Origin: Candidatus Uhrbacteria bacterium RIFCSPHIGHO2_01_FULL_63_20 | GTDB taxonomy: Bacteria; Patescibacteriota; Patescibacteriia; UBA9934; GWF2-40-263 | Direction of reading: 5' to 3' | Assembly: GCA_001791045.1 (NCBI GenBank) | Contig: MGDT01000007.1 | Location: 155,922 to 199,433 of the forward strand | Length of the DNA stretch: 43,512 bases | Part shown: piece by piece, positions 1 through 8,012 of the stretch | How positions within the stretch are numbered: the first letter of the stretch is position 1 | How the letters are laid out: the number at the start of each line of letters is the position of its first letter | Made by a program: the position numbers and the translations under genes | The notes under the pieces: generated by a model | Told to the model about the DNA's origin: nothing | Databases searched by the model: none | Seen by the model: the letters and a program-made list of their open reading frames with translations, nothing else

Positions 1-2
1 TC

Positions 3-1112
3 GACCGGAAATTCCCCACCGACATCCGTCGCGACGCGATCCCGCTTCCCGACGGTCTCGTCCCGAGTGAGCACGGGGAAGGGGATTGGCATCTGGAAGA
101 GGAGCGCCGCCTGTTCTACGTCGCCATGACACGCGCGAAGCATGGCCTGTTCTTCACGTCCGCGGACGATTACGGTGGAGCACGGAAACGCAAGGTGTCA
201 CGATTCCTGGCCGAGATCGCGATGGAGCCCACGCGCACGCCGTCTCCGTCAGCGAAGGACCTGTTCGCTTCCGATGAAGAGTCGGGCGGAATCGTGCTCT
301 CTGACACCGAAGTGACCGTGCATGTCCCCAAGCATTTCTCCTTCTCGCAGCTCGTCGCGTTCCGCGCCTGTCCGCTCCAATACAAGTTCGCGCACATCCT
401 CAAGATCCCCGTGTTCGGGAAGGGGACGTTCTCGTTCGGAAAGACGATGCACAACACGCTCCACCAGTTCCTGCTCGCGTGGATGGAACGGACAGGCGTG
501 AGGCAGGAATCGCTGTTCGGAGCGGCCGGGGCGCCGAAGCCCGGGGAAATCCCGGTGTCGTTTGACGAGATGCTCGCCCTGTATGAATCATCCTGGATCG
601 ACGATTGGTATCGCAACGACAAGGAGCGCGAGGAGTATCGCGCAGAGGGCCGCGAATCGTTGAAGACCATATACGGCCGGTTCAAGCAACAGTTGCCAAA
701 GCCGCACATGCTTGAGCAGGCGTTCACGCTCAAGATCGGCGACATCACCATCAAAGGACGCATCGACCGCATCGACTCGTTGCCCGAAGGTGGGTTCGAA
801 ATCATCGATTACAAGACCGGCACGCCCAAGACCGAGGACAAGATGAAGAAGGAGGACAAGGAGCAGCTGTATCTGTACCAGATGGCCGCGCAGGACCTGC
901 TCGGGCTCGAAGTGAAGAAGCTCACGTATCATTACCTCAAGGATCATTCGACCGTGTCGTTCATGGGGACGCCCGAGGATCTGCTCACGCTGCGCGAAGA
1001 GATCGTGGAACGCATCGGCCGCATCCGCGGAAGCGCGTTCAAGGAGACGCCCAACCAGTTCACGTGCGGCAGCTGCGATTTCCGGGATATCTGCGAACAC
1101 AGCCAGGCGTAA
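3..1112 (+). CDS. UvrD/AddA-type helicase C-terminus with PD-(D/E)XK Fe-S nuclease domain (5' partial)
   Basis: The gene enters from the left edge; the frame is open from base 3. The visible N-terminal part carries helicase motif VI of superfamily 1 (EERRLFYVAMTRAK, about residues 34-47 of this fragment), the arginine-finger motif of UvrD/Rep/AddA helicases. The C-terminal part is a RecB/AddB-type nuclease: a first Cys in FRACPLQYKF, then GRIDRID, EIIDYKTG and a QLYLYQ-type motif, and finally CGSCDFRDIC (C-x2-C-x5-C). One distant Cys plus three clustered Cys is the arrangement that binds a 4Fe-4S cluster in AddB and Cas4 nucleases. The likely role is processing or repair of DNA ends. The ATP-binding motifs would lie outside the window. 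Helicase and nuclease in one chain resembles AddA, but the Fe-S staple is an AddB/Cas4 trait. The family call is firm, the exact pathway inferred. Confidence 0.85.
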   Translation, partial: DRKFPTDIRRDAIPLPDGLVPSEHGEGDWHLEEERRLFYVAMTRAKHGLFFTSADDYGGARKRKVSRFLAEIAMEPTRTPSPSAKDLFASDEESGGIVLSDTEVTVHVPKHFSFSQLVAFRACPLQYKFAHILKIPVFGKGTFSFGKTMHNTLHQFLLAWMERTGVRQESLFGAAGAPKPGEIPVSFDEMLALYESSWIDDWYRNDKEREEYRAEGRESLKTIYGRFKQQLPKPHMLEQAFTLKIGDITIKGRIDRIDSLPEGGFEIIDYKTGTPKTEDKMKKEDKEQLYLYQMAAQDLLGLEVKKLTYHYLKDHSTVSFMGTPEDLLTLREEIVERIGRIRGSAFKETPNQFTCGSCDFRDICEHSQA

Positions 1113-1113
1113 T

Positions 1114-1443
1114 ATGATGTTCTCGATGAAGGACCTGCTGCCGGATTCCTTGCGACGGGCGCACATCACCGAGCAGGTGGCGATCGTGCGCGCGCTCGAA
1201 GGGGCGAACCGGGCCATCGCCCAGGCGCTTCCGGCCGGCCACGGCGGGGATGCGCGCGCCGTCTCGTTGCGCGAGGGGACGATCACGGTCGCCTGCCTCA
1301 ATTCCCCGGCCATGCACGTGATCTCCCGCAAGGAGATCGAGCTCGTGACGGCCGCGCTTCGCGAGGCGCCGAAGGCGGACATCCGGCACGTGCGCGTGCG
1401 GCTCGTGCAACGGCTCGGGGGCGGTGACGATGTGATAGAATGA
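1114..1443 (+). CDS. DUF721 (DciA-like) protein
   Basis: This is a 109-residue protein beginning one base after the stop of the helicase/nuclease gene. It has the DUF721 pattern: an N-terminal helix, then a hydrophobic strand-strand-helix core (ITVACLNSPAMHVISRKEIELVTAALREA, read in two halves around residues 55-83) and a basic C-terminal strand (RHVRVRLVQ). DUF721 includes DciA, which loads or recruits the replicative helicase in many bacteria without DnaC. The protein is much shorter than typical DciA, so the helicase-loader role is only a possibility here. Its position beside a DNA repair helicase agrees with a nucleic-acid function. A second in-frame ATG at codon 5 is an alternative start. 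Confidence 0.6.
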   Translation: MMFSMKDLLPDSLRRAHITEQVAIVRALEGANRAIAQALPAGHGGDARAVSLREGTITVACLNSPAMHVISRKEIELVTAALREAPKADIRHVRVRLVQRLGGGDDVIE

Positions 1444-1450
1444 CGGCGAT

Positions 1451-1834
1451 ATGACGTTCCGCGGCTACCTCGCCGTCATGGCGCTCGCCTCGGTCGCCGC
1501 GTGGCTGTCGTGGATCATCGTGCTCGTGGCGATCGACCCGTCGGCCGCCGGACCGATCGGATTCGTGTTCTTTTACCTCACGCTCTCCGCCGCGCTCGTG
1601 GGCACGCTCGCGACCGCGCTTTCCGGCATCCGTGCCTGGGCCCGCTCCGAAGAGCTCCCGTCCCGCCACGTGTCCCGTTCGCTGCGCCAGGCGATCCTGG
1701 TGGCCGCGCTGGTGCTGGTCGCGCTCCTGTTGCTTCCGAAAGGGCTGCTCACCTGGTGGACGGCCGTCCTGCTCGTCCTGTTCTTCTCAATCCTGGAACT
1801 TGCCTTCGTTTCGGCCCAAAAGGGGAGGGGATAA
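1451..1834 (+). CDS. Small integral membrane protein, unknown family
   Basis: This 127-residue protein has four predicted membrane segments (about residues 4-28, 36-59, 79-97 and 100-120) separated by short basic loops (for example RAWARSEELPSRHVSRSLRQ before segment 3). I recognise no family. It starts 7 bases after the DUF721 gene and lies directly before mreB, so it may be carried in the same transcript. GC-rich third codon positions like those of its neighbours support a real gene. No function can be assigned. Confidence 0.65.
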   Translation: MTFRGYLAVMALASVAAWLSWIIVLVAIDPSAAGPIGFVFFYLTLSAALVGTLATALSGIRAWARSEELPSRHVSRSLRQAILVAALVLVALLLLPKGLLTWWTAVLLVLFFSILELAFVSAQKGRG

Positions 1835-1890
1835 GGCGTGTATGGATTCCCTTGTGCCCGGTCCCGGGCTTGGTTAAGCTTCCTGCGCCT

Positions 1891-2940
1891 ATGCTGGACC
1901 GATTCTTCGGACGATTCTCAAAGGACCTCGGCATCGACCTCGGGACGTCGAACACCCTTGTATTTTCGCAGGAGCGGGGAATCGTGATCAACGAGCCGTC
2001 CATCGTGGCCGTGAACACGCGGACCGACCAGATCCTGGCCGTGGGGCGCGACGCGAAGGACATGCTCGGGAAGACCCCGCCGCACATCCAGATCACCAAG
2101 CCGCTCAACAAAGGGGTGATATCGGATTTCGAGGTGACCGAGAAGATGCTCAAGTATTTCATCGACCAAGTGCACAAGGAATCGTTCACGATCGTGCCCC
2201 GCCCGCGCGTGGTGATCGGCGTGCCGCTGGAGACCACCGAGGTGGAGCGCAAGGCGATCGAGGACGCCGCGCTTTCGGCCGGCGCGCGTCAGGTGTTCAT
2301 GGTGCAGAACCCGCTGCTGGCCGCGCTCGGGGCGCGGCTCCCCATCACGGATTCGGTCGGGACCATGGTGGTCGACGTCGGCGGAGGCACCACCGAGATC
2401 GCCGTGCTTTCGCTCGCCGGCATCGTGACCTGGAAATCGCTGCCGGTCGCCGGGGAGGAGATGAACAAGAACATCATCCAGTACGCCCGCGACGTGTTCA
2501 ACCTGTTGCTTGGGGAGAGAAACGCCGAACAGGTCAAGATCCGGATCGGCACGGCCGTCCCGCAGGAAGACCTCATGTCGCTCGACATGCGCGGCCGCGA
2601 CCTCGTGACCGGGCTTCCGCGCGAGATCCCGATAAGCGACGGGCAGATCCGCGAAGCGTTGCGCCGATCCATTTCCACCATCATCGAGAACGTGAAGGCG
2701 ACGCTCGAGGTGACCCCGCCCGAGCTCGTGGCCGACATCTACGAACGCGGCGTGGTCTTGACCGGAGGCGGGGCGCTGCTCAAGGGTCTCGACACGCTCA
2801 TCTCGCGCGAAGCCGCCATCCCCGTGCGCGTGGCCGAGGATCCGCTCACCTGCGTGGTGCGCGGGGCCGGCGCGCTCCTGGACGACGAGGCCTTGCTGAA
2901 GGACATCGCGATGCCCTCCAGCCAGGGGCCTGTCTCATAG
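1891..2940 (+). CDS. mreB: Rod shape-determining protein MreB
   Basis: This is a 349-residue bacterial actin. The actin/Hsp70 nucleotide-binding motifs are present: GIDLGTSNTLVF near residue 13 (phosphate 1), VVDVGGGTTEIAV near residue 160 (phosphate 2) and LTGGGALLKGL near residue 290 (adenosine). It forms membrane-associated filaments that direct the elongasome along the sidewall. The start ATG at 1891 gives MLDRFFGRFSKDLGIDLG, the usual N-terminus with a short amphipathic stretch; the frame stays open far upstream but that part overlaps the preceding membrane-protein gene and is not MreB-like. The gene leads a mreB-mreC-mreD-PBP2 cluster with spacings under 10 bases except before mreD. A short palindrome (1856-1869) lies just upstream; no convincing promoter was found. 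Confidence 0.97.
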   Translation: MLDRFFGRFSKDLGIDLGTSNTLVFSQERGIVINEPSIVAVNTRTDQILAVGRDAKDMLGKTPPHIQITKPLNKGVISDFEVTEKMLKYFIDQVHKESFTIVPRPRVVIGVPLETTEVERKAIEDAALSAGARQVFMVQNPLLAALGARLPITDSVGTMVVDVGGGTTEIAVLSLAGIVTWKSLPVAGEEMNKNIIQYARDVFNLLLGERNAEQVKIRIGTAVPQEDLMSLDMRGRDLVTGLPREIPISDGQIREALRRSISTIIENVKATLEVTPPELVADIYERGVVLTGGGALLKGLDTLISREAAIPVRVAEDPLTCVVRGAGALLDDEALLKDIAMPSSQGPVS

Positions 2941-2946
2941 TCCTCC

Positions 2947-3741
2947 ATGCGCCGCGACGCCGCCCGCCTCACCCGCTCCGCCGCCGTCTGCGTGGTCGCG
3001 CTCGCGGCCTTGTTCTTCTTGCGTTCGCCGCTCCTGTCCGCGTTCGCTTCCGCCGCCCGTCCGCTCGCCGGAGCCGGCGCGTGGGTCAGCGACCGGTTGG
3101 GATGGATCACGGTCGGGAAGGGGGAAATGGCGCGGCGGCTTGAGGAACGCACCGCGCAGCGCGACGCGCTCGCGCTCGATGGCGCCGAACTCGAACGGCT
3201 CCGCGACGAGAACGCCGAGCTGCGCGATCGCCTGTCGTTCGTCGAGCGCACGCGGTTCGACGCCGTCCAGGCGTCCATCGTCATGCGCGACGACGCGTCG
3301 CAGACGCGCCGCCTGACGCTGGACCGCGGTTCAGACGACGGCGTGGTGGCGGGCGTGGCCGTGACCGCCGGCAACGGGTTGTACGTGGGGAAGGTGATCG
3401 CCGTCACCGCGGCCACGGCGACCGTCGCGGTCGCGGCCGCGCCGGGGGAGAGGACCGCCGTGACCATGCTCACGCTCACGCGTACGATCGGGCTCGCCGA
3501 GGGGACCGGCGGGCCGCTGCTCTCCATGCAGTTCATCCCGCACGACCAGAGGATCGAGGTGAACGACCTGGTGGTGACCTCGGGGCTCGAGGACCGCGTC
3601 CCGGCCGGCCTCGCGGTCGGATTGGTCAACGCGGTCAAGAGCGACCCGACCTCGCCGTTCCAACAGGCGATGGTCGAGCCGCTCGCCTACCTGCGCCGGG
3701 AAACCACGCTCTCCATCCTCCTCGACCGGGCCTCGCCATGA
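2947..3741 (+). CDS. mreC: Rod shape-determining protein MreC
   Basis: This is a 264-residue membrane-anchored elongasome scaffold. There is an N-terminal membrane anchor (about residues 11-30), then a charged coiled coil (about residues 60-100, with LERLRDENAELRDRL) and the MreC beta-barrel domain (RLTLDRGSDDGVVAGVAVTAGNGLYVGKV and VNDLVVTSGLEDRVPAGLAVG are characteristic). MreC links MreB inside the cell to PBP2 outside. It begins 6 bases after mreB. Its stop codon overlaps an ATG (ATGA at 3738-3741) that would open a 36-codon frame, not mreD itself. Confidence 0.93.
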   Translation: MRRDAARLTRSAAVCVVALAALFFLRSPLLSAFASAARPLAGAGAWVSDRLGWITVGKGEMARRLEERTAQRDALALDGAELERLRDENAELRDRLSFVERTRFDAVQASIVMRDDASQTRRLTLDRGSDDGVVAGVAVTAGNGLYVGKVIAVTAATATVAVAAAPGERTAVTMLTLTRTIGLAEGTGGPLLSMQFIPHDQRIEVNDLVVTSGLEDRVPAGLAVGLVNAVKSDPTSPFQQAMVEPLAYLRRETTLSILLDRASP

Positions 3742-3848
3742 CCCGGTGGTACAACTCTGGAGACCGACGAGAGTCGTTCAGCATCCTGTTTGTGACAGCC
3801 ATCCGTATGCCGTCAGTGATCGAGAGAATGTTGTCCCACCGGATATGA
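3738..3848 (+). other. Possible 36-codon ORF bridging mreC and mreD
   Basis: A frame beginning MTRWYNSGDRRESF starts with the ATGA that ends mreC and stops with TGA overlapping the mreD ATG (ATGA at 3845-3848). Both ends therefore have the geometry of translational coupling. The stretch is less GC-rich at third codon positions than its neighbours, and the peptide matches nothing I know. It may instead be an untranslated spacer. Listed because it explains the otherwise unusual 100-base gap in a tight operon. Confidence 0.25.
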
Positions 3849-4360
3849 TCCGCTACGCGACATCCGGCGTGGTGTTCCTCGCGCTGTTCCTGGCCGAACG
3901 CGCGTTCATCGCCTCGCTCCCGGCCCCGTTCGCGGCCGCACCGCTCGTGCTCGCCGCCGGCGTGTACGCCGTGCAGCACCTGTCGCTCCCCGACGGCGTG
4001 GCGTGGATCCTCCTCGGGGGGATCGCGAGCGACGCGCTCGCGCTTACGCCGTTCCCGTACGCGACCGCGTCCTCGGTCGCCGCCTCCGCGTGCGCCGTGT
4101 CCTTGTCGCGTTCGGTGTTCACGAACCGCTCCATCTACGGGATCCTCGCCTGCGGGAGCGCGGCCATCGTCGCGAAGGCCCTTGCCGGCGCGTCCGTGCT
4201 CGCCGTGCTCGGCCTCGGCGGACCGGGCAGCGGGTGGTTCTCGCCGATCGCGGAACTCCCGCTCGCGCTCGCGCTCGGCGTCCTGTCGCTCGCGCTCCTC
4301 TTCCGTTTCGCAAAGCGCATCCGCCGCATGCTCTCGTCCATCGTCATGGTCACCCCGTAG
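3845..4360 (+). CDS. mreD: MreD-like rod-shape membrane protein
   Basis: This 171-residue protein has five or so hydrophobic segments and no large soluble domain. Size, topology and its place between mreC and the PBP2 gene identify it as MreD, whose sequence is poorly conserved; there are no invariant residues to check. The start at 3845 gives MIRYATSGVVFLALFLAER, which enters the first membrane segment at once; the frame is open from 3746, but those 33 codons are hydrophilic and lack GC-rich third positions. MreD belongs to the elongasome and is thought to act with MreC on PBP2. It ends 8 bases before the likely GTG start of the PBP2 gene. Confidence 0.75.
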   Translation: MIRYATSGVVFLALFLAERAFIASLPAPFAAAPLVLAAGVYAVQHLSLPDGVAWILLGGIASDALALTPFPYATASSVAASACAVSLSRSVFTNRSIYGILACGSAAIVAKALAGASVLAVLGLGGPGSGWFSPIAELPLALALGVLSLALLFRFAKRIRRMLSSIVMVTP

Positions 4361-4368
4361 CGCATCCT

Positions 4369-6321
4369 GTGTCCTCGTCCGACGGATCCCCCCCGGCCGC
4401 ACACCCGTTCCACGTCCAGACGGACGGTCCGTTCGGGTCGCTCACGCGTTCGGACAAGACGATGGATCCCGGCATGCTGATCGAGGAAGCCGCGTTGGGG
4501 GCGATGGGGAGGGGGGGCGGGAAACTGGGCATCACGATCCCGGCCCGTCGGTTCCGGATCGCGGCATGGTGCACGGCAGGCGTCATCGCGCTGCTCGGCG
4601 GCCGTTGTGTCCATCTGCAGGTCGTGGAGGGGAAGACCTACCTGGCCCTCGCCGAAGGGAACCGAGCCGAGGAACGGGTGGTCCCGGCCCCGCGAGGCGT
4701 CATCGCCGACCGCCATGGGAAGGTGCTCGCCCGCAACGTATCCTCGTTCATGCTCACCCTGACGGCCGGGGATCTTCCGGATGAGGATGAAGGACGCTCG
4801 CGAGTACTCGACCGCGCGGCCGACCTCGCCGGGCTCGTGCGGACGGACATCGACCTGTTGCTCGCCGAGGCCATGGCAGCCCCCGACGTCCCGCTGCCGG
4901 TCAAGCGCGGCATCCCGTATGAGGCGGCCATGCGGCTCGCCGTCGAGACCTCGCGGCTCCCCGGGTTCGCGCTCGAGACGTCGCTCTCCCGCGCGTACGA
5001 GACGGGCGCCTCGTCGCTGTCGCACGTGCTCGGATACACCGGACGCATCAACGCGAAGGAACGTCCCGATCGTCCCGATTACCTCATCACCGACGACATC
5101 GGCCGATCCGGCGTCGAACGCGGGGCGGAACTCCTGCTGCGCGGCGCGCCCGGGCATACCGTGGTCGAGGTGGACGCGCTCGGTCACGAGCTGTCACTCG
5201 TGTCGAAGACCGACCCGGTGCCCGGAGCCAACCTCATCCTCTCCATCGACGCCGACTTCCAGGCCTACGTCGAGGAACGCGTGGAGGCCACCTTCCGCGC
5301 GACCGGCACGTCGCGCGCGTCGGTGGTGGCGATCGATCCGCAAACCGGAGGGGTCCGCGCGCTCGTGAGCCTTCCGTCCTACGACAGCAACAGCTTCGCG
5401 CAGGGGATCGACCGCGTCACCTACCAGCGCCTGCTGGACGATCCGGACCAACCGCTGTTCCCGCGCGCCGTGTCCGGGGAATTCCCGAGCGGGTCGGTGT
5501 TCAAGCCGTTCGTCGCCTTCGCCGCGCTCAAGGAGGGCGTGATTTCCGAGCACACCAGTTTCCTCTCGAGCGGCGGCATCTCGGTCGGTCCGTGGTATTT
5601 CCCGGACTGGAAGGCCGGCGGCCACGGCGTCACCGATGTCCGGAAGGCGCTGGCCGATTCGGTCAACACCTTTTTCTACATCGTCGGCGGCGGGCTCGAC
5701 CAGGTGACCGGGCTGGGCGTGGAGCGCATCACCGGGTACGCCCGGGCGTTCGGGTTCGGGCAGAAGACCGGGATCGAACTGCCGGCGGAAGCCGACGGGT
5801 TCCTCCCGTCCAAGGAATGGAAGGTCGAAGCGAAGGGCGAGCCGTGGTACGTGGGCGACACCTACCACCTCGCCATCGGTCAGGGCGACCTGCTCGTGAC
5901 CCCGCTCCAGATGGCGACCGCGATCGCCGCGATCGCGAACGGCGGACAGCTCGTGGCCCCGCGGCTCATCGAAGGGATCGACGGGGCCGCCGTGACCCCC
6001 GCATCGCTCCCGGCTCGACGCGAACCGTCCGCGCCGCTCGACGCGGACCTGATCCGGATCGTCCGGGAAGGGATGCGCCAAGGCGTCACGCGCGGCAGCT
6101 CGCGATCCCTCCTGTCCGCCTCCATGAACCTCGCCGGAAAGACCGGCACGGCGCAGACGCCGCTTGACAAACCGACGCACGCCTGGTGGGCCGGATTCGG
6201 CCCATACGAAAACCCCACCCTCGCGGTGGTGGTGCTCATCGAGAACGGCGGGGAGGGGTCGACCGTGGCGGTCCCGATCGCCCGCGACATCTTCGATTGG
6301 TGGGCGCTGTACGGGGATTGA
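4369..6321 (+). CDS. mrdA: Penicillin-binding protein 2, peptidoglycan DD-transpeptidase
   Basis: About 650 residues if the GTG at 4369 is used. Near residue 60-80 lies the membrane anchor, then the PBP dimerisation domain (RGVIADRHGKVLARN) and the transpeptidase domain. Catalytic motifs are all present: SVFK (Ser376, Lys379), SVN (431-433) and KTG (591-593). It cross-links peptidoglycan during elongation, with RodA as partner; no rodA is in the window. ATG 4462 is the alternative start and would remove 31 residues. I prefer GTG 4369 because it sits 8 bases after mreD and gives a proline-containing cytoplasmic tail (HPFHVQT) of the kind I recall from related PBP2 proteins. The gene ends the cluster, 4 bases from a convergent gene, without a clear terminator. 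Confidence 0.92.
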   Translation: MSSSDGSPPAAHPFHVQTDGPFGSLTRSDKTMDPGMLIEEAALGAMGRGGGKLGITIPARRFRIAAWCTAGVIALLGGRCVHLQVVEGKTYLALAEGNRAEERVVPAPRGVIADRHGKVLARNVSSFMLTLTAGDLPDEDEGRSRVLDRAADLAGLVRTDIDLLLAEAMAAPDVPLPVKRGIPYEAAMRLAVETSRLPGFALETSLSRAYETGASSLSHVLGYTGRINAKERPDRPDYLITDDIGRSGVERGAELLLRGAPGHTVVEVDALGHELSLVSKTDPVPGANLILSIDADFQAYVEERVEATFRATGTSRASVVAIDPQTGGVRALVSLPSYDSNSFAQGIDRVTYQRLLDDPDQPLFPRAVSGEFPSGSVFKPFVAFAALKEGVISEHTSFLSSGGISVGPWYFPDWKAGGHGVTDVRKALADSVNTFFYIVGGGLDQVTGLGVERITGYARAFGFGQKTGIELPAEADGFLPSKEWKVEAKGEPWYVGDTYHLAIGQGDLLVTPLQMATAIAAIANGGQLVAPRLIEGIDGAAVTPASLPARREPSAPLDADLIRIVREGMRQGVTRGSSRSLLSASMNLAGKTGTAQTPLDKPTHAWWAGFGPYENPTLAVVVLIENGGEGSTVAVPIARDIFDWWALYGD

Positions 6322-6325
6322 GGCT

Positions 6326-7144
6326 TCACGCCTTGCGGATCCCGCTCACGAGCGAGGTGGCCGCGAACAGCGCCGTCGCGGCGAGCACGATCGGCGCGCC
6401 GGACGGAAGCCCGAAACGGATGGAGGACCAAAGCCCGATGAGCACGGCGAGCTCGGCGATGACGACGGTGGCGACCATCGTCCCCTTGAACGTCCCGGCG
6501 ACCTGGCGGGCGGCGGCGGCAGGCGTGACCAACAAGGCGGACACCAGGATGAGCCCGACCAGCTTCACGCCGAACACGATCGCGGCGGCGAGCGAAAGAT
6601 AGAGGAGCAGGGTATGCAGCCCCACGTTCACCCCGTTCACGAACGCGGAATCCTTGGAAAGGGACAGGAAGGTAAGCGAGCGGCCCGCAAAGAGGAGCCA
6701 GCCGAAGATGACGATGGCCGCGACGACGGCAAGCGCGAGATCGAGTCCGCTCACGGAAAATACGCTGCCGAACAAGGTCTCTTCCAGCACCTCAAGCCCT
6801 TCATCCCCCGTGAACACGGAAAACAACACGATCCCGAGCGCCATGCTCGTGGTGAACAGCATCCCGAGCACGGAGTCCGGCGGCAGCTTGGTGGACCGTT
6901 CGAGGTGGTACAGGACGAACGCGACCAGGACCCCCCAGGCGAGCGCGACCGGCAATGGCGCGAGCCCGGCGATCACCGCGACGGCGACGCCGGCGAGCGA
7001 GGCGTGCCCGATCCCTTCACCGAACAGGGCCATGCGGCGCAGGGTCGCGAAGACGCCAAGCGACGCGATGAGCGGCGCGATGAGGATCCCGGCGGCGAAC
7101 GCGCGGGCCACGGGATCGGCGAACAGGACGGAAACCGGTTCCAT
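6326..7144 (-). CDS. znuB: Metal ABC transporter permease (ZnuB/MntB family)
   Basis: This is a 272-residue protein with about eight membrane segments. The family signature is clear: LGVFATLRRMALFGEGIGHASLAGVAVA near residue 30 and KLPPDSVLGMLFTTSMALGIVLFS mid-protein, the cytoplasmic coupling region of ABC-3 permeases for zinc, manganese or iron. The ATG lies 3 bases after the stop of the ATPase gene, so the two are co-transcribed. No substrate-binding lipoprotein (ZnuA type) is in the window. Zinc is the more likely substrate given the His-rich ATPase partner, but metal choice cannot be read from the permease by eye. Confidence 0.88.
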   Translation of the reverse strand: MEPVSVLFADPVARAFAAGILIAPLIASLGVFATLRRMALFGEGIGHASLAGVAVAVIAGLAPLPVALAWGVLVAFVLYHLERSTKLPPDSVLGMLFTTSMALGIVLFSVFTGDEGLEVLEETLFGSVFSVSGLDLALAVVAAIVIFGWLLFAGRSLTFLSLSKDSAFVNGVNVGLHTLLLYLSLAAAIVFGVKLVGLILVSALLVTPAAAARQVAGTFKGTMVATVVIAELAVLIGLWSSIRFGLPSGAPIVLAATALFAATSLVSGIRKA

Positions 7145-7147
7145 AGG

Positions 7148-7927
7148 TCAGGATCCACGGTGGGAATGATGGACGAAGGGGTGCGAGGAGTGCTCGTAGA
7201 CGTCGACGGCCTGGCCGTACAGGTCGCTGACCGCTTTTTGCGATAGGGCCTTGGCGGGCGGACCGGCGCACAGGAGCTTGCGGTTCAGGCACAGCACCTC
7301 GTCCACGATCTTCGCGATCACCGACACGTCATGGCTCACGATGAGCACCGTGGTCCCGTGTTCGTGGTTCAGATGCTCCAGCACCTCGTAGAACGCCGCT
7401 TCGCCGGCCACGTCCACGCCGGTCGACGGTTCGTCGAGCACGAGGAGCGGCGGATTGTTGAGGATGGCCTGGGCGATGAGCACGCGCTGCAGCTGCCCGC
7501 CGGAGAGGGATCCGAGGCGTTCGCTCAAGATGCCCACGGGGAGGCCTACGTCCGAGATCGCCTGGTCCGGCGAACAGCTGTCGCACGCCTTCCGGCGGGA
7601 AAGCGACATGAATTCGCCCACGGTGATGGGGAACTCGGCATCGAACCCGAACCGCTGCGGGACGTACCCGATGTCGCCGCGCGCGTCGTGCGGGTGGCGG
7701 CCGAACACGGTCACGGATCCCTTGGTCGTGGGCTGCAACCCCAGGATGGCGCGCAGCATGGTGGTCTTTCCCGACCCGTTGGGACCGATGAGCGCGGTGA
7801 TGGATCCCTCCTTCACCTCGAACGAGACGTCGTCGACCGCCGCGTTCTGTCCGAACGCGATGGTGACGTGTTCCGCGCGCACGGCCGGGACCTGCTTCTT
7901 CGCGTGGGTGTGGCGGTGGATGGACAT
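7148..7927 (-). CDS. znuC: Metal ABC transporter ATP-binding protein (ZnuC family), His-rich ends
   Basis: This is a 259-residue ABC ATPase with Walker A GPNGSGKTT, signature LSGGQLQRVLIAQ, Walker B LLVLDEPSTGVD and H-loop VSHD. It powers the neighbouring permease from the cytoplasmic side. Both ends are rich in histidine: MSIHRHTHAKK at the N-terminus and HSSHPFVHHSHRGS at the C-terminus, which suggests metal sensing or binding. The start at 7927 was chosen because a consensus promoter (TTGACG, 17 bases, GATAAT) ends 13 bases before it; the longer frame from 7969 would begin upstream of the predicted transcript. First gene of a two-gene operon divergent from the gene at 8013. Confidence 0.9.
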   Translation of the reverse strand: MSIHRHTHAKKQVPAVRAEHVTIAFGQNAAVDDVSFEVKEGSITALIGPNGSGKTTMLRAILGLQPTTKGSVTVFGRHPHDARGDIGYVPQRFGFDAEFPITVGEFMSLSRRKACDSCSPDQAISDVGLPVGILSERLGSLSGGQLQRVLIAQAILNNPPLLVLDEPSTGVDVAGEAAFYEVLEHLNHEHGTTVLIVSHDVSVIAKIVDEVLCLNRKLLCAGPPAKALSQKAVSDLYGQAVDVYEHSSHPFVHHSHRGS

Positions 7928-7940
7928 AGAATTGCTATCG

Positions 7941-7969
7941 ATTATCACCGGAATCGACGGCAACGTCAA
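7941..7969 (-). promoter_or_regulatory. Promoter of znuC-znuB
   Basis: On the minus strand TTGACG (7969-7964), a 17-base spacer and GATAAT (7946-7941) match the sigma-70 consensus closely. The predicted transcription start is near 7934, only about 7 bases before the ATG. No clear Zur-type palindrome is visible. Confidence 0.75.
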
Positions 7970-7994
7970 TCATGGTCCGCCTGAATGAAGGGTA

Positions 7995-8003
7995 TGTTAG
8001 GAT
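7995..8003 (+). promoter_or_regulatory. Extended -10 element before the YibE/F-like gene
   Basis: TG-T-TAGGAT (7995-8003) resembles an extended -10. No -35 was recognised. The expected start, about 8010, is 3 bases before the ATG at 8013. Confidence 0.4.
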
Positions 8004-8012
8004 GTCCACCAT

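Noticed and set aside
1856-1869. GCCCGG-CCGGGC palindrome before mreB as an operator
   Set aside because: Only six bases per arm with a 2-base spacer and no promoter nearby; too weak to call.
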